Of a DNA stretch of 18,936 nucleotides, positions 7,990 through 15,944 are shown one piece after another. Numbering within the stretch: position 1 is the first letter of the stretch; each line of letters begins with the position of its first letter. The translations under genes were made by a program, and so were the position numbers. Location of the stretch: positions 1 through 18,936 of the forward strand of contig JAABSN010000054.1 of assembly GCA_011390385.1 (NCBI GenBank), given 5' to 3'. Below the pieces are notes generated by a model. That model worked only from the letters and a program-made list of their open reading frames with translations, ran no database searches and was not told where the DNA came from. This stretch comes from Thioalkalivibrio nitratireducens. Its GTDB lineage: Bacteria > Pseudomonadota > Gammaproteobacteria > Ectothiorhodospirales > Ectothiorhodospiraceae.

Positions 7990-8079
7990 GGCCGTATCGC
8001 ACCCATCCAGGCGCCGGCATGGCAGCCAGCCTCCACATACCCAACGGCGCCATTCGCTGCGCTCATTGGCACCCTGCGC
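7979..8079 (-). repeat. Dispersed twin-hairpin repeat, copy 3 (inverted, diverged)
   Basis: Read on the plus strand, the right end comes first: GGGGTGCCGTGAGGC, then CGTATCGCACC. After a non-conserved core come GGCGCCATTCGCTGCGCTCA and TTGGCACCCTGCGC, the reverse complement of the left arm. The distal tail is missing, replaced by the coding sequence of the WYL gene, whose stop codon TGA is the one inside GCCGTGAGG. Confidence 0.78.
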
Positions 8080-8110
8080 GATACCGGCGCGGATGCGGGA
8101 ATTTTTTGCC

Positions 8111-8133
8111 GGTGGCTCACTCTCTGAGCCACC
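8111..8133. promoter_or_regulatory. Perfect 9-bp inverted repeat between WYL and HIRAN genes
   Basis: GGTGGCTCA, five-base spacer CTCTC, TGAGCCACC. The plus strand shows no T-run after it, so it is not a standard intrinsic terminator for the WYL gene. It lies 42 bases before the HIRAN start, a suitable place for an operator or an mRNA leader hairpin. Function is inference. Confidence 0.45.
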
Positions 8134-8175
8134 AGGGGTGTTACAAGAAGACAAGCCCACTGTCCGGAGCCCAAG

Positions 8176-8577
8176 ATGAGCCCGAAGCACGTCACGAACC
8201 AGGCCCTGCGCATTCCACCGCTCACCGGCTATACCCGTCGTCGCCCCCGATTCCGCATGGCCACCACCGGAACCTACCTGCAGCGCTTGCCGCTGGCCGG
8301 CTTCGAACATCACGAAGCCCGGCGCCTCTGGAGCTACCTGCGCACCGGTCAGGCCTTGCTGTTGAGCCGCGAACTCAGCAACCCGGTCGACCCGCGCGCG
8401 GTCCGCGTCACCTGGCTGGGGGAGCAACTCGGGTACCTGCCGCGGGCGGATAATTCTCTGGCCTCCGACCTGCTGGATCGGGGCTCCGAGATCTTCGCCC
8501 GGATCCACGATCTGCGCGAGTCCACGGACCCATGGGACAGGATCGCCCTGAACGTTTACCTCACCCGCAGCGGCTGA
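8176..8577 (+). CDS. Stand-alone HIRAN domain protein
   Basis: A 133-residue protein, nearly all HIRAN domain (about residues 31-129): LAGFEHHEA, SRELSNPVDPRAVRV, LGYLPRADN. HIRAN domains bind DNA ends, shown for the 3' single-strand end in human HLTF; in bacteria they occur alone or fused to nucleases and helicases. No nuclease motif is visible here. GGAG lies six bases before the ATG at 8176; a later ATG at 8257 (MATTGTYLQRL) would give just the domain. The first 28 residues are basic and low in family conservation. It follows the WYL regulator on the same strand and is probably regulated by or with it. Confidence 0.88.
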   Translation: MSPKHVTNQALRIPPLTGYTRRRPRFRMATTGTYLQRLPLAGFEHHEARRLWSYLRTGQALLLSRELSNPVDPRAVRVTWLGEQLGYLPRADNSLASDLLDRGSEIFARIHDLRESTDPWDRIALNVYLTRSG

Positions 8578-8706
8578 ATTGGACGACACCAGGAGGATGG
8601 CCGGGCGTTGGCCAGAGAGCGAAGCTGCCAACGGACATGAAGGGACACGGTACCGGGGGTCGATGTCCAGTCGAACCGACCGCACACGTCTTCGTTGGAA
8701 CGCGGG

Positions 8707-9339
8707 TCAGGTCGCGTTGCGGTTCAGCCGCTCAACGGCAGCCATCGCCGCCTGCGCCGCGGCATCGATATCTCCTTCGCGCCCGGCCAGGGTCAGACGA
8801 CCGAACGCACCGACGGCGTGGGCTTCACAGAGGGTGATATTGGACGCCTTTTCGGCTTCGTTGGCGGCGTAGATCACGTAGCCCGCGGGTTCGGTCTCGA
8901 GAATGAAAATGCTCTGTCCGGCGAGCACCATCGAACCCTTGCGGTTCTGACGGTTGATCAGCACGGCATGATCCGCATTGATGCCGCGGATGGTTTCGTG
9001 CCAGGCCACGCGGCATCTCTGCCGTGCGGACTCGGTCGTACCCATGTGACGCAACAAGACTTCCGCAGCTTCACTCACGCTCGCCTGATCACGATGGTGA
9101 ATCACCATCGAACCGAACGCACGCTCGACGACCATCTGCCCCAGATGCACCGGTGAGGCCTTCAACGCGATATCGGTCAGGCGATGGATGGCAAGGCCGG
9201 GCTCGACCTCGAGCCACAGACAGGAGTCCCCGGGCTTCGGCAGGAAGCCCTGCGACACCGTCGCCATATACGCTGCGACCTGCGGCTGCAGGGCATCGAT
9301 ATGCACGTATGTGCGCAACGAGATCAGGGGCGCATCCAT
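8707..9339 (-). CDS. csoS1D: Alpha-carboxysome tandem-BMC shell protein CsoS1D
   Basis: A shell protein of the CO2-fixing alpha-carboxysome. It has two fused BMC domains and forms pseudohexameric trimers, which stack with a gated pore. The 210-residue sequence matches CsoS1D closely as remembered: LRTYVHIDALQPQVAAYM, VSQGFLPKPGDSCLW, DIALKAS, GQMVVERAFGS, DHAVLINRQNRKGSM, FILETEPAGYVIYAANEAEK and VGAFGRLTLAGREGD. E72-R73 in VERAFG correspond to the Glu-Arg pair described as the pore gate. It lacks the long N-terminal extension of the Prochlorococcus protein, like other chemoautotroph versions. I chose ATG at 9339; a TTG four codons upstream (9351) is the alternative. No other cso, cbb or RuBisCO gene lies within the window. 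Confidence 0.93.
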   Translation of the reverse strand: MDAPLISLRTYVHIDALQPQVAAYMATVSQGFLPKPGDSCLWLEVEPGLAIHRLTDIALKASPVHLGQMVVERAFGSMVIHHRDQASVSEAAEVLLRHMGTTESARQRCRVAWHETIRGINADHAVLINRQNRKGSMVLAGQSIFILETEPAGYVIYAANEAEKASNITLCEAHAVGAFGRLTLAGREGDIDAAAQAAMAAVERLNRNAT

Positions 9340-9760
9340 GGGAACAACCAATCCAAGTTCGTTTCCTGACGACAGTGGGCTTCGCGGCCCGTTGATTCAG
9401 TGCGTTGCATCGAGGATGCGCTACGTTCCCGCAGACCCGGCCGGTGCCGCGCAGACAACGTTTGCCACGGTATCCCGTCGGACTCGGGCGTCTCCCGCTC
9501 GGCACGCCACGGACAACCGAGACCGGCAGGCTGTTCAGCCAGTCGGGCGAGACGCGGGATGATACCGGTTTCGCCAGGCGAACGTAACGACGGACGTTTC
9601 CACCCCGCCGCTCCCGATTGTCAACAACGGATCCCGTTATCCCAGCGACGACTTCCTGAAAAACCCCGATTCCGATGGTGAATCCTACCACGCCCCGGCG
9701 GGCACAGCCCCATTCCGGTGAGCCACAACCGCAGTGCGTGGAGTCGCAAACCCGCGCCGA
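9340..9760. other. Long intergenic stretch upstream of csoS1D
   Basis: About 420 bases without a convincing gene. Several open frames cross it on both strands, but none shows family motifs, and the longest on the minus strand (9089-9691) runs out of frame into csoS1D. TTGACA occurs on the minus strand at 9619-9624 but no matching -10 is seen at normal spacing. This length would suit regulatory sequence for csoS1D. Confidence 0.4.
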
Positions 9761-10549
9761 TCAGTCGGCAATCACCTGCACGAACACCCGCATCTCGGAA
9801 GGTGTGACCGGCGGGCCGAACTGGTTGAACACGGGCACATCTGCCGCGTCCCTGCCCAGTGCCAGCACCACCCGAGCCAGATTCTGATCCGGACGCGTGG
9901 GATCGAAGGTATACCAGCGGCCGCCGACAAAGGCCTCGAACCAGGCGTGCAGGTCCATCGGCTCGAGGTCCTGCAGATACCCCGCAACGAATCGCGCCGG
10001 GATGGCCATGCTGCGACAAAGAGCGATCGCGAGATGCGCGAAGTCCCGGCAAACGCCTTCACCCCGATTGAACGCCTCGGAAGCGGATACCGGAGTCGGA
10101 TCCGATTCGGGAAGATAGCGTAGCCGCGCATGCACCCAGCGAGTGATGGCGGCAACCTGATCGTATCCGGGCTCCTGTCCCCAGGTAACCTCGTTGGCCA
10201 GCGCGCCCAGCCGGTCCGACTCGCAGAACCGACTCGGGATCAGGTACACCAGGACATCGTCGGGCAAATCCTCGACGGGAACGTAGGGCGCACCATGCCC
10301 CGCGTCCTCTGACGGCGCCACGAGGACCTCCGCACTGCTCTCGATCCGGAAAACGCCCACCGGCGCAACCAGACGCTGGCAGAGGTTGCCGAAGCCGTCC
10401 ACGTACTCGGTTGCGGTCACCTGCGGGGTCAGCGAATAGCTCTCCCGCGTAATCCACTGGCGCAGGCCGCTACGTGGTCGCAACAGCAGCAGGAGCGGCG
10501 TTGGCTGCACGCATTCCATCTGAATCATGCAGCCCACCTTGAGAAGCAT
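9761..10549 (-). CDS. Transglutaminase-like cysteine peptidase family protein
   Basis: A 262-residue protein with the transglutaminase-like fold and an N-terminal beta domain typical of bacterial members of this group. The catalytic triad is visible: C167 in GEGVCRDFAHL, H201 in DLHAWFEAF, D216 in WYTFDPTR. Such proteins act as peptidases or amidases; the substrate is unknown. No signal peptide is seen, so it is likely cytoplasmic. The frame is open upstream to 10669, but ATG at 10549 is preceded by a strong GGAGGT at six bases and the family N-terminus (MLLKVGCMI) begins here. Divergent from the ERCC4 nuclease gene. Confidence 0.93.
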   Translation of the reverse strand: MLLKVGCMIQMECVQPTPLLLLLRPRSGLRQWITRESYSLTPQVTATEYVDGFGNLCQRLVAPVGVFRIESSAEVLVAPSEDAGHGAPYVPVEDLPDDVLVYLIPSRFCESDRLGALANEVTWGQEPGYDQVAAITRWVHARLRYLPESDPTPVSASEAFNRGEGVCRDFAHLAIALCRSMAIPARFVAGYLQDLEPMDLHAWFEAFVGGRWYTFDPTRPDQNLARVVLALGRDAADVPVFNQFGPPVTPSEMRVFVQVIAD

Positions 10550-10943
10550 TGGAACCTCCGATCGGACAGCGAGGAATGAGCTCATCGGTTGCATACAGGG
10601 GCCATGGCCCACCGATGAACTTTCCGTATGAGAAAAAATGGCTCGCGAAGCAACGACAAGTATAAACATTCTGCCTGCCCGTCATGGCGCTGGCGGCCAG
10701 CCCTGACGATGAAACACGCAGGGTGTCAATGAGCGCAGCGAATTGCACCGTTCGAGACCCGGGGGCCCGGCAGTCGTCTCCGGTGCGGTTCGGCTTCGCC
10801 TCACGGCACCCTACGCGTTCTTTCACGTCAACGGGGCTCTGCCCGTGCCCTGGCCGATCGACGGGAGCCCACACAAGCGCTCGGTGTTCGTTCCCTCCCA
10901 GGTGTGCTAACTCTGTACACCCGTCAATGCCTCGGAACCGGAA
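10550..10943. other. Divergent intergenic region with repeat copy 4
   Basis: About 390 bases between the divergent transglutaminase-like and ERCC4 genes. It includes an AT-rich patch at 10620-10672 with TATAAA near 10661 on the plus strand, but no good -35 at normal spacing. Repeat copy 4 occupies 10717-10827. Confidence 0.5.
10717..10827 (+). repeat. Dispersed twin-hairpin repeat, copy 4
   Basis: CGCAGGGTGTCAATGAGCGC, AGCGAATTGCACCGTTCGAG, core ACCCGGGGGCCCGG, then CGGTGCGGTTCGGCTTCGCC, TCACGGCACCCTACGCG, tail TTCTTTCACG. Shortest core of the intact copies. Confidence 0.92.
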
Positions 10944-11582
10944 ATGAACCCACCCGCACTGCACGTTCGCGTCGATACGCGAGAAAAAGGCCGCATCATC
11001 ACCCGCCTGGAAAGTCTCGCCGGCGTGACACTGGAATTCGTCGAGATGGATCTCGGGGACTACCTGCTGCCCGGTGACCTGATCATCGAACGCAAATCCG
11101 CGACGGACCTGATCCTCAGCGTTGTGGACCGCAGCCTGTGGGACAAGGTTGCCAAACTCCGAAGCCAGCATGAGCAGGTGGTCTATATCGTCGAGGGGGA
11201 TCTCTACACCGCCCGCTTCCACCAGCAGGCCCTGGACATCCACCGGGCGCTCGCCATGATGGTGGTGACGCACGGGGTCACGATACTTCCGAGTCCCGAC
11301 GCGGAAAACAGCGGCATGCTCATCTACCTGCTGGGGCTTGCCGCTGCAGAGGGCATCGCGACCGCGGAACGCCCTGGCAAACCGACGATCCGGCGCGATG
11401 CGCAGCTCTATCTTCTGGCCAGCCTGCCCGGCGTGGACTCGGATCGGGCCGAAGCACTATTGCGCCATTTTGGCAGCGCCCGTGCAGTGCTGGCCGCCGA
11501 CGCCGATGCCCTCGCCGCGGTGGAGGGCATGGACATCGAGCGAGCCTCCCGGATTACCGAAGTGCTCGAGTACGGTCGATAA
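10944..11582 (+). CDS. ERCC4-domain nuclease with C-terminal helix-hairpin-helix
   Basis: A 212-residue protein of the XPF/Mus81 nuclease family without a helicase part. The nuclease motif is complete: VDTRE (D11, E14), DLGDYLL (D39), then GDLIIERKSATDL with the GDXnERKX3D core (D45, E49, R50, K51, D55). LWDKVAKLR follows, and Q79-V83 is the strand before the second half of the fold. Residues about 157-208 (LLASLPGVDSDRAEALLRHFGS and AVEGMDIERASRITEVL) form tandem helix-hairpin-helix motifs for DNA binding. Members of this family cut branched or flap DNA. The type is standard in archaea and eukaryotes and less usual in bacteria. GGAA lies six bases upstream of the ATG. Confidence 0.92.
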   Translation: MNPPALHVRVDTREKGRIITRLESLAGVTLEFVEMDLGDYLLPGDLIIERKSATDLILSVVDRSLWDKVAKLRSQHEQVVYIVEGDLYTARFHQQALDIHRALAMMVVTHGVTILPSPDAENSGMLIYLLGLAAAEGIATAERPGKPTIRRDAQLYLLASLPGVDSDRAEALLRHFGSARAVLAADADALAAVEGMDIERASRITEVLEYGR

Positions 11583-11610
11583 GCAAGCCTGGCACACTCG
11601 CCGCGTGCCG

Positions 11611-11895
11611 TCAGTCGAGGTAGTTGTACTGCTTCTCCAGGTCCTTGAGGATCTCCCAGGTGCAGGACAAACCGGCCGGGAAAGTGATCAGGTCCCCGCG
11701 CTCGAAGGTCTGGGGCTCGCCTCCGTCCGGGGTCACGGTCACGCGCCCACGCAGCAGATAGCAGATCTCGGTGCGGTCGTAGGTCCAGTGGAAGGTCGAA
11801 ACTTCCTTGCGCCATCGCGGCCAACCGGGCACACCGATCACGTCCAGCTTCGCTGGTGACGGATCGCGTTCGAAAAAGATGTCGTGGTCGTTCAT
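11611..11895 (-). CDS. Small cupin-domain protein (DUF861 / ureidoglycine aminohydrolase-like cupin)
   Basis: A 94-residue single cupin barrel. It contains TEICYLLRGRVTVTPDGGEP (42-61) and FERGDLITFPAGLSCTWEI (64-82), which match the Cupin_3 (DUF861) pattern, where many members bind a metal. Histidines of the classical cupin motif 1 are largely replaced, so metal binding is uncertain. The frame is open to 11934, but ATG at 11895 is preceded by GGAAAA and begins the family N-terminus (MNDHDIFFERDPS). It converges with the ERCC4 gene, 28 bases apart. Substrate unknown. Confidence 0.88.
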   Translation of the reverse strand: MNDHDIFFERDPSPAKLDVIGVPGWPRWRKEVSTFHWTYDRTEICYLLRGRVTVTPDGGEPQTFERGDLITFPAGLSCTWEILKDLEKQYNYLD

Positions 11896-12170
11896 GTTTT
11901 TTCCGTATCTGACGGTCAGTGCGCCATGGTGCACCGTCCGAAGGCATGATCCAACCCACGGTGAGTGGGGCCTCTGCCCTGCGGTCCATCCGACGATTCA
12001 GGCAGGCCATTTCCTGATTCGAGCAAAAAAGCTCCGCAGAGATCCCTTTCGCGCGCAAGGCGCGCTCGTGCGGGTTCTTGCCCTTGCCGCCCAGGCTTTG
12101 TTGCGGTTCCGCTGCAGTCGATGCGATCTTCCTTGCCTGCGGAAGATTCGTGCCCATGCAGGCGCCAGCT

Positions 12171-12908
12171 TCAAATCCAGCCGACCAGAAGTGGCACAAG
12201 GATGGCCGTGAGCAACGCGTTCAACGCCATGGCGATCCCTGCGAAGGTCCCGGCAAGCTGGTTGACCTGAAACGCACGGGCTGCGCCGATGCCATGCGCC
12301 GCAACCCCGACCGCGAACCCACGCGCCGCCCAGTCGGTCACCCGAAACAGGTTCAGTAACGGGGTGACGATCATTGCCCCAAGGATGCCGGTAATGATCA
12401 CCAGGGTCGCCGTCAATGAGGCCAGGCCGCCGATTTCCTCGGCGATGCCCATCGCGATGGGTGTGGTGGCCGACTTCGGGGCGAGCGACAGCAGTGTCTC
12501 ACGGCTGGCCCCGAGTGCCGCTGCAACCGCCACGGCAGAAACGACCGCCGTGACCGAACCCGCCAGCAGCGCAGCCAGCATCGGCACCAGCAACCGGCGA
12601 ACGCGGTTGAAATTGCGGTAAAGCGGAACCGCAAGCAGCACGGTGGCCGGCCCGAGCAGGAAATGCACGAACTGGGCGCCATCGAAATAGGTGGCGTAAC
12701 TGGTATCCGTGACCACCAGGAGGGCCACCAGGAAGGCGATCGCAACCGCAACGGAGTTGACCAGCGGCGAACTTCCGGTGGCCCGGTGCAGATAATGTCC
12801 GACAGCGTAGGCCGCCAGCGTGGCAGTCAACCAGAGCAAGGGTTCCTGCTGCAGGTAGACCCAGAGCAGATCGAGATTATCGCTGCGTTCGTCCACAATC
12901 GGATTCAT
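12171..12908 (-). CDS. lrgB: LrgB/CidB family inner-membrane protein
   Basis: A 245-residue integral membrane protein with about six or seven hydrophobic segments, the first starting around residue 20 and the last near the C-terminus (LNALLTAILVPLLVGW). The motif PKSATTPIAMGIAEEIGG (residues about 144-161) is the LrgB-family hallmark, as is GFAVGVAAHGIGAARAF (198-214). LrgAB/CidAB proteins are holin-antiholin-like in staphylococci; in several other bacteria and chloroplasts they transport pyruvate or glycolate. ATG at 12908 overlaps the lrgA stop as ATGA. In an autotroph, glycolate export would be a reasonable role, but that is inference. Confidence 0.95.
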   Translation of the reverse strand: MNPIVDERSDNLDLLWVYLQQEPLLWLTATLAAYAVGHYLHRATGSSPLVNSVAVAIAFLVALLVVTDTSYATYFDGAQFVHFLLGPATVLLAVPLYRNFNRVRRLLVPMLAALLAGSVTAVVSAVAVAAALGASRETLLSLAPKSATTPIAMGIAEEIGGLASLTATLVIITGILGAMIVTPLLNLFRVTDWAARGFAVGVAAHGIGAARAFQVNQLAGTFAGIAMALNALLTAILVPLLVGWI

Positions 12909-13270
12909 GGCTTCGACTCCGGCTCCTGCAACCCCATGCGTCGCAGTACCCAGAAGAACACCAGCGCGGTCACCACGATGGTCACGGCGGTGGAGACCAG
13001 CAGGGCCACCAGAAGCGGCAACCACTCCGCTCGGATCCGCGCCACGTGCAGAATGACGCCCACGCCGGCCGGAACGAACAGCAACGACAGATGCGATAAC
13101 AGCCCCCCGGCAACCGCATTCAGGGGTCCCGGCACCTCGCGCAGGGCAGCCAGGGCCGAAAGCATGAAGAAAGTGCCCAGTACCGGACCCGGCACCGGGA
13201 TACCGGTGGCGCGAACCACAACTTCTCCAAGCAACTGACAGACAAGCACGGCTAGAATGGCATGAACCAT
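12905..13270 (-). CDS. lrgA: LrgA/CidA family inner-membrane protein
   Basis: A 121-residue protein with four predicted membrane helices: about residues 4-24, 28-45, 55-77 and 84-110. IPVPGPVLGTFFML (24-37) and LLFVPAGVGVI (63-73) are the family motifs. ATG at 13270 has GGAGGGG eight bases upstream. First gene of the lrgAB pair, divergent from the c-di-GMP protein gene with 214 bases between starts. Acts with LrgB in the inner membrane. Confidence 0.94.
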   Translation of the reverse strand: MVHAILAVLVCQLLGEVVVRATGIPVPGPVLGTFFMLSALAALREVPGPLNAVAGGLLSHLSLLFVPAGVGVILHVARIRAEWLPLLVALLVSTAVTIVVTALVFFWVLRRMGLQEPESKP

Positions 13271-13484
13271 GAGGTCCCCTCCGACGGTATCCGTGGCCGA
13301 TTTACTCGCAAATTCCCGTTCGGCTTACCGGCCGGGTTGTGCTTTAATTGGGTAGGTCGACGACGACCGGTACTTGCCCCAGGACCGCCCGTAGGATGCG
13401 ATGAAATCCGGTGCTGATGGTCAGCCCAGTCGCCGCAGGGAACCTTGGGCATCGAGCAATCACGTTGGGGCGAATCCGTAATTC

Positions 13485-15944
13485 ATGCGATGGTGTCCAC
13501 GATCAGCATTCGTTATCGGCATCCTGCTGGTGCTTTGGCTGCCATTCGCGCCGGCTCACCCGGACGCGGATACATCGGGGTCACGGACGACCGCGCCCGG
13601 GATGGCACTCCCCGCTGAGACCCGGAACCATGTCTCCGGCGTTGCGACAGGGTCTCGGTTTGGCGTTGAGCATCCCGCATCACCGCCAGGCGGGAATTCC
13701 AGCGTAGTCTACCTCGCCGCGTCGGGCACCATTGGTGGGCCATTGTCGCTCAGGGAAACCATACTGGGTCTGGTGCTGCTCGTGGCACTGCTGGTCATGG
13801 CTGCAGTCCATTTGCAGCTCTGGTTCAGACACCGGCGCGGCGTATCCACCGATTCGCGACAGAAAGCGGTATTCGCGGCGCTCGGCGAAGGCGTGTACGG
13901 CACGAACGCCAGGGGCAGTTGCATCTTCATCAACCCGGCCGCCCTGAAGATGCTCGGGTACGCCGCATCCGAAGTACTCGGAAAGAAACCGCACGACCTG
14001 TTCCATTTCAGGGAAGGCGATGGGCAACCGTACCCCTGGGAGCAGAGCAAGTGTTTCAAGACCGTCCGCGATGGCCGGTCGCGCAAGGGAGAGGAATGGT
14101 TCGTTCGGAAGGATGGCACCGGTTTCCCCGTGGAAGTGATCGTGACCCCGCTGGTCGAGGCTGGCGACGTGACGGGCTCCGTGGTGGCCTTCAACAACAT
14201 CACTGAACGGAAGGTGGCGGAAGCCCAGTTGCGGAAGCTGTCATTGGCGGTCGACCAGAGCCCCGAAAGCATCGTGATCACGGACGCCGAAGGCCGGATC
14301 GAGTACGTGAACCAGGCTTGTATCGCACGGTCAGGCTACTCCAGGGAAGAGTTGCTGGGTGCGGATCCGCGGATTTTCCAGTCCCGCACCGTCGGTTCGG
14401 AAACCTACGAGGACATGTGGGAGACCATCTCGCACGGCAGAATCTGGCGGGGTGAACTCGTAAGCCAGCGCAAGGACGGCCCCGGGTACGTTGAGCTCAC
14501 GACCATGACGCCCGTACGTGATCCCAACGGGACGATTCGGCACTACCTCGCAATGAAGCAGGATATCTCGGAACTGAAGCGGGCCGAAGCGGAGATTCAC
14601 CGTCTCGCCTACTATGATCTGCTGACCGGGTTGCCGAACCGCACACTGCTGACCAGCCGCCTTTCCCAGCTTCTGGAGAACAATGCGCAGCGAACGCAAT
14701 GTATCGCTCTGCTTCTGGTCAATATCGATCGGTTCAAGAACCTCAATGATGCCGGCGGACAGCCGTATGGCGACCAACTGCTGAAGGCGATCGGAAAACG
14801 CCTGAACCATCTTGTGCGCGACAACGACACCGTTGCCCGACTCGGCGCGGACGAGTTCGGAATCCTGATGTTGCGCCTGATCCCGCAGACAGACTTTGCC
14901 AGCCGCGATGCGCTCGCCGCCGCGCGGCGGATTCATCGCAGCCTCGAAGAACCCTTCCACGTAGATGCCGATATCGTAAAGGTCACTGCCGCCGTTGGGA
15001 TCACACTGCTTTGCCCCGGAAAAGCGCTCGAGGGCTCTGGTCGCGAGGTCAATGCGCTCGATGCATCGCAGGAGATGCTGCGCCGGGCCGCAGCCGCACT
15101 GAGCAAGGCGAAGGACGCCGGGGGCAATCAGACGGCCTTTTTCGAAGCCGGAATGGATGCTGCCGCGCAGTCCCGGTTCCAACTGGAACGCGAGCTTCGC
15201 CAGGGGATCACCGCAGGAGAGCTGCGCCTCTTCCTGCAACCGCAGGTCACCACCCCGCTCCGTCAAATCGTCGGATTCGAAGCCCTGGTCCGCTGGCAGC
15301 ATCCCGAGCGGGGGCTGATTTCACCTGGTTTCTTCGTGTCCGTTGCCGAAGAGTCGGATCTGATCGTCGAACTTGGCGAGTGGGTTCTGCGGCGCGGGTG
15401 CGAACTCGTTGCCGAGCAAACGAAGAAAGGCAATCCCTTCCGGATTTCCATCAATGTCAGTCCGCGGCACTTCAGGAAGCCGCGCTTCGTACCCTGGCTG
15501 AAGGAGATCATCGACAGCACCGAGGTCGACCCTGCGTATCTGACGCTGGAGATGACCGAAGGTCTGATGATCGACAACGACCAGGAGGTTGTGGGAAAGA
15601 TGCGCAACCTTCAGTCGATGGGGATCCGATTCTCTGTGGACGACTTTGGTACCGGGTATTCCTCGCTTTCCTACCTCAAGCGGTTACCGATTCATGAGTT
15701 GAAAATCGACAAGAGCTTCATCCAGGATGCGCCCACGAGCCCGGATGATGCCGCGCTGGTCGAGACCATCCTGAAGATTGCGGAGACCTTTGGCCTGAAA
15801 GTGGTTGCCGAGGGCGTCGAGACCGCCGAACACGCCGCCTTCCTCAATGCCCGGGCCGAAATCATCCATCAGGGATATCTTTACGGAAAACCCGGACCAG
15901 CCGAGATCTGGCTGAAGCATTTCGCCAAGCGCGAGAAGGTGTAG
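13485..15944 (+). CDS. Membrane PAS-PAS-GGDEF-EAL protein (likely c-di-GMP phosphodiesterase)
   Basis: An 819-residue signalling protein. Signal peptide or first helix at residues 8-25, a periplasmic segment of about 60 residues, a second helix at 92-113, PAS 1 (about 125-240), PAS 2 (about 250-363), GGDEF (about 375-545), EAL (about 565-812). The GGDEF motif is GADEF (454-458), and the first metal-binding Asp of the DID motif is Asn (N413), so cyclase activity is doubtful. RXXD inhibitory site (R445, D448) is kept. The EAL domain is intact: EAL 599-601, NVSP, EMTEG, DDFGTG (719-724), KIDKSF, EGVET and QGYLYGKP. Probably degrades c-di-GMP under sensory control. Stop TAG (15942-15944) lies in repeat copy 5. 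Confidence 0.95.
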   Translation: MRWCPRSAFVIGILLVLWLPFAPAHPDADTSGSRTTAPGMALPAETRNHVSGVATGSRFGVEHPASPPGGNSSVVYLAASGTIGGPLSLRETILGLVLLVALLVMAAVHLQLWFRHRRGVSTDSRQKAVFAALGEGVYGTNARGSCIFINPAALKMLGYAASEVLGKKPHDLFHFREGDGQPYPWEQSKCFKTVRDGRSRKGEEWFVRKDGTGFPVEVIVTPLVEAGDVTGSVVAFNNITERKVAEAQLRKLSLAVDQSPESIVITDAEGRIEYVNQACIARSGYSREELLGADPRIFQSRTVGSETYEDMWETISHGRIWRGELVSQRKDGPGYVELTTMTPVRDPNGTIRHYLAMKQDISELKRAEAEIHRLAYYDLLTGLPNRTLLTSRLSQLLENNAQRTQCIALLLVNIDRFKNLNDAGGQPYGDQLLKAIGKRLNHLVRDNDTVARLGADEFGILMLRLIPQTDFASRDALAAARRIHRSLEEPFHVDADIVKVTAAVGITLLCPGKALEGSGREVNALDASQEMLRRAAAALSKAKDAGGNQTAFFEAGMDAAAQSRFQLERELRQGITAGELRLFLQPQVTTPLRQIVGFEALVRWQHPERGLISPGFFVSVAEESDLIVELGEWVLRRGCELVAEQTKKGNPFRISINVSPRHFRKPRFVPWLKEIIDSTEVDPAYLTLEMTEGLMIDNDQEVVGKMRNLQSMGIRFSVDDFGTGYSSLSYLKRLPIHELKIDKSFIQDAPTSPDDAALVETILKIAETFGLKVVAEGVETAEHAAFLNARAEIIHQGYLYGKPGPAEIWLKHFAKREKV

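Noticed and set aside
8046..8079. Copy 3 taken as a lone half-repeat
   Set aside because: The matching right arm was found at 7979-8004, overlapping the end of the WYL gene, so it is a full but diverged copy.
9089..9691. Minus-strand frame running from the intergenic region into csoS1D
   Set aside because: It enters csoS1D out of frame and has no family motif; csoS1D is certain in its own frame.
11583..11610. GGCAC / GTGCC hairpin between ERCC4 and cupin genes as a bidirectional terminator
   Set aside because: Only five base pairs, with no T-run on either strand.
13300..13420. GTAGGATGCGATG and GGGTAGGTCGAC as further repeat copies
   Set aside because: Only a few bases match and neither arm can form the expected hairpin.
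14331..15302. 323-codon minus-strand frame opposite the GGDEF-EAL gene
   Set aside because: Antisense shadow; no motif.
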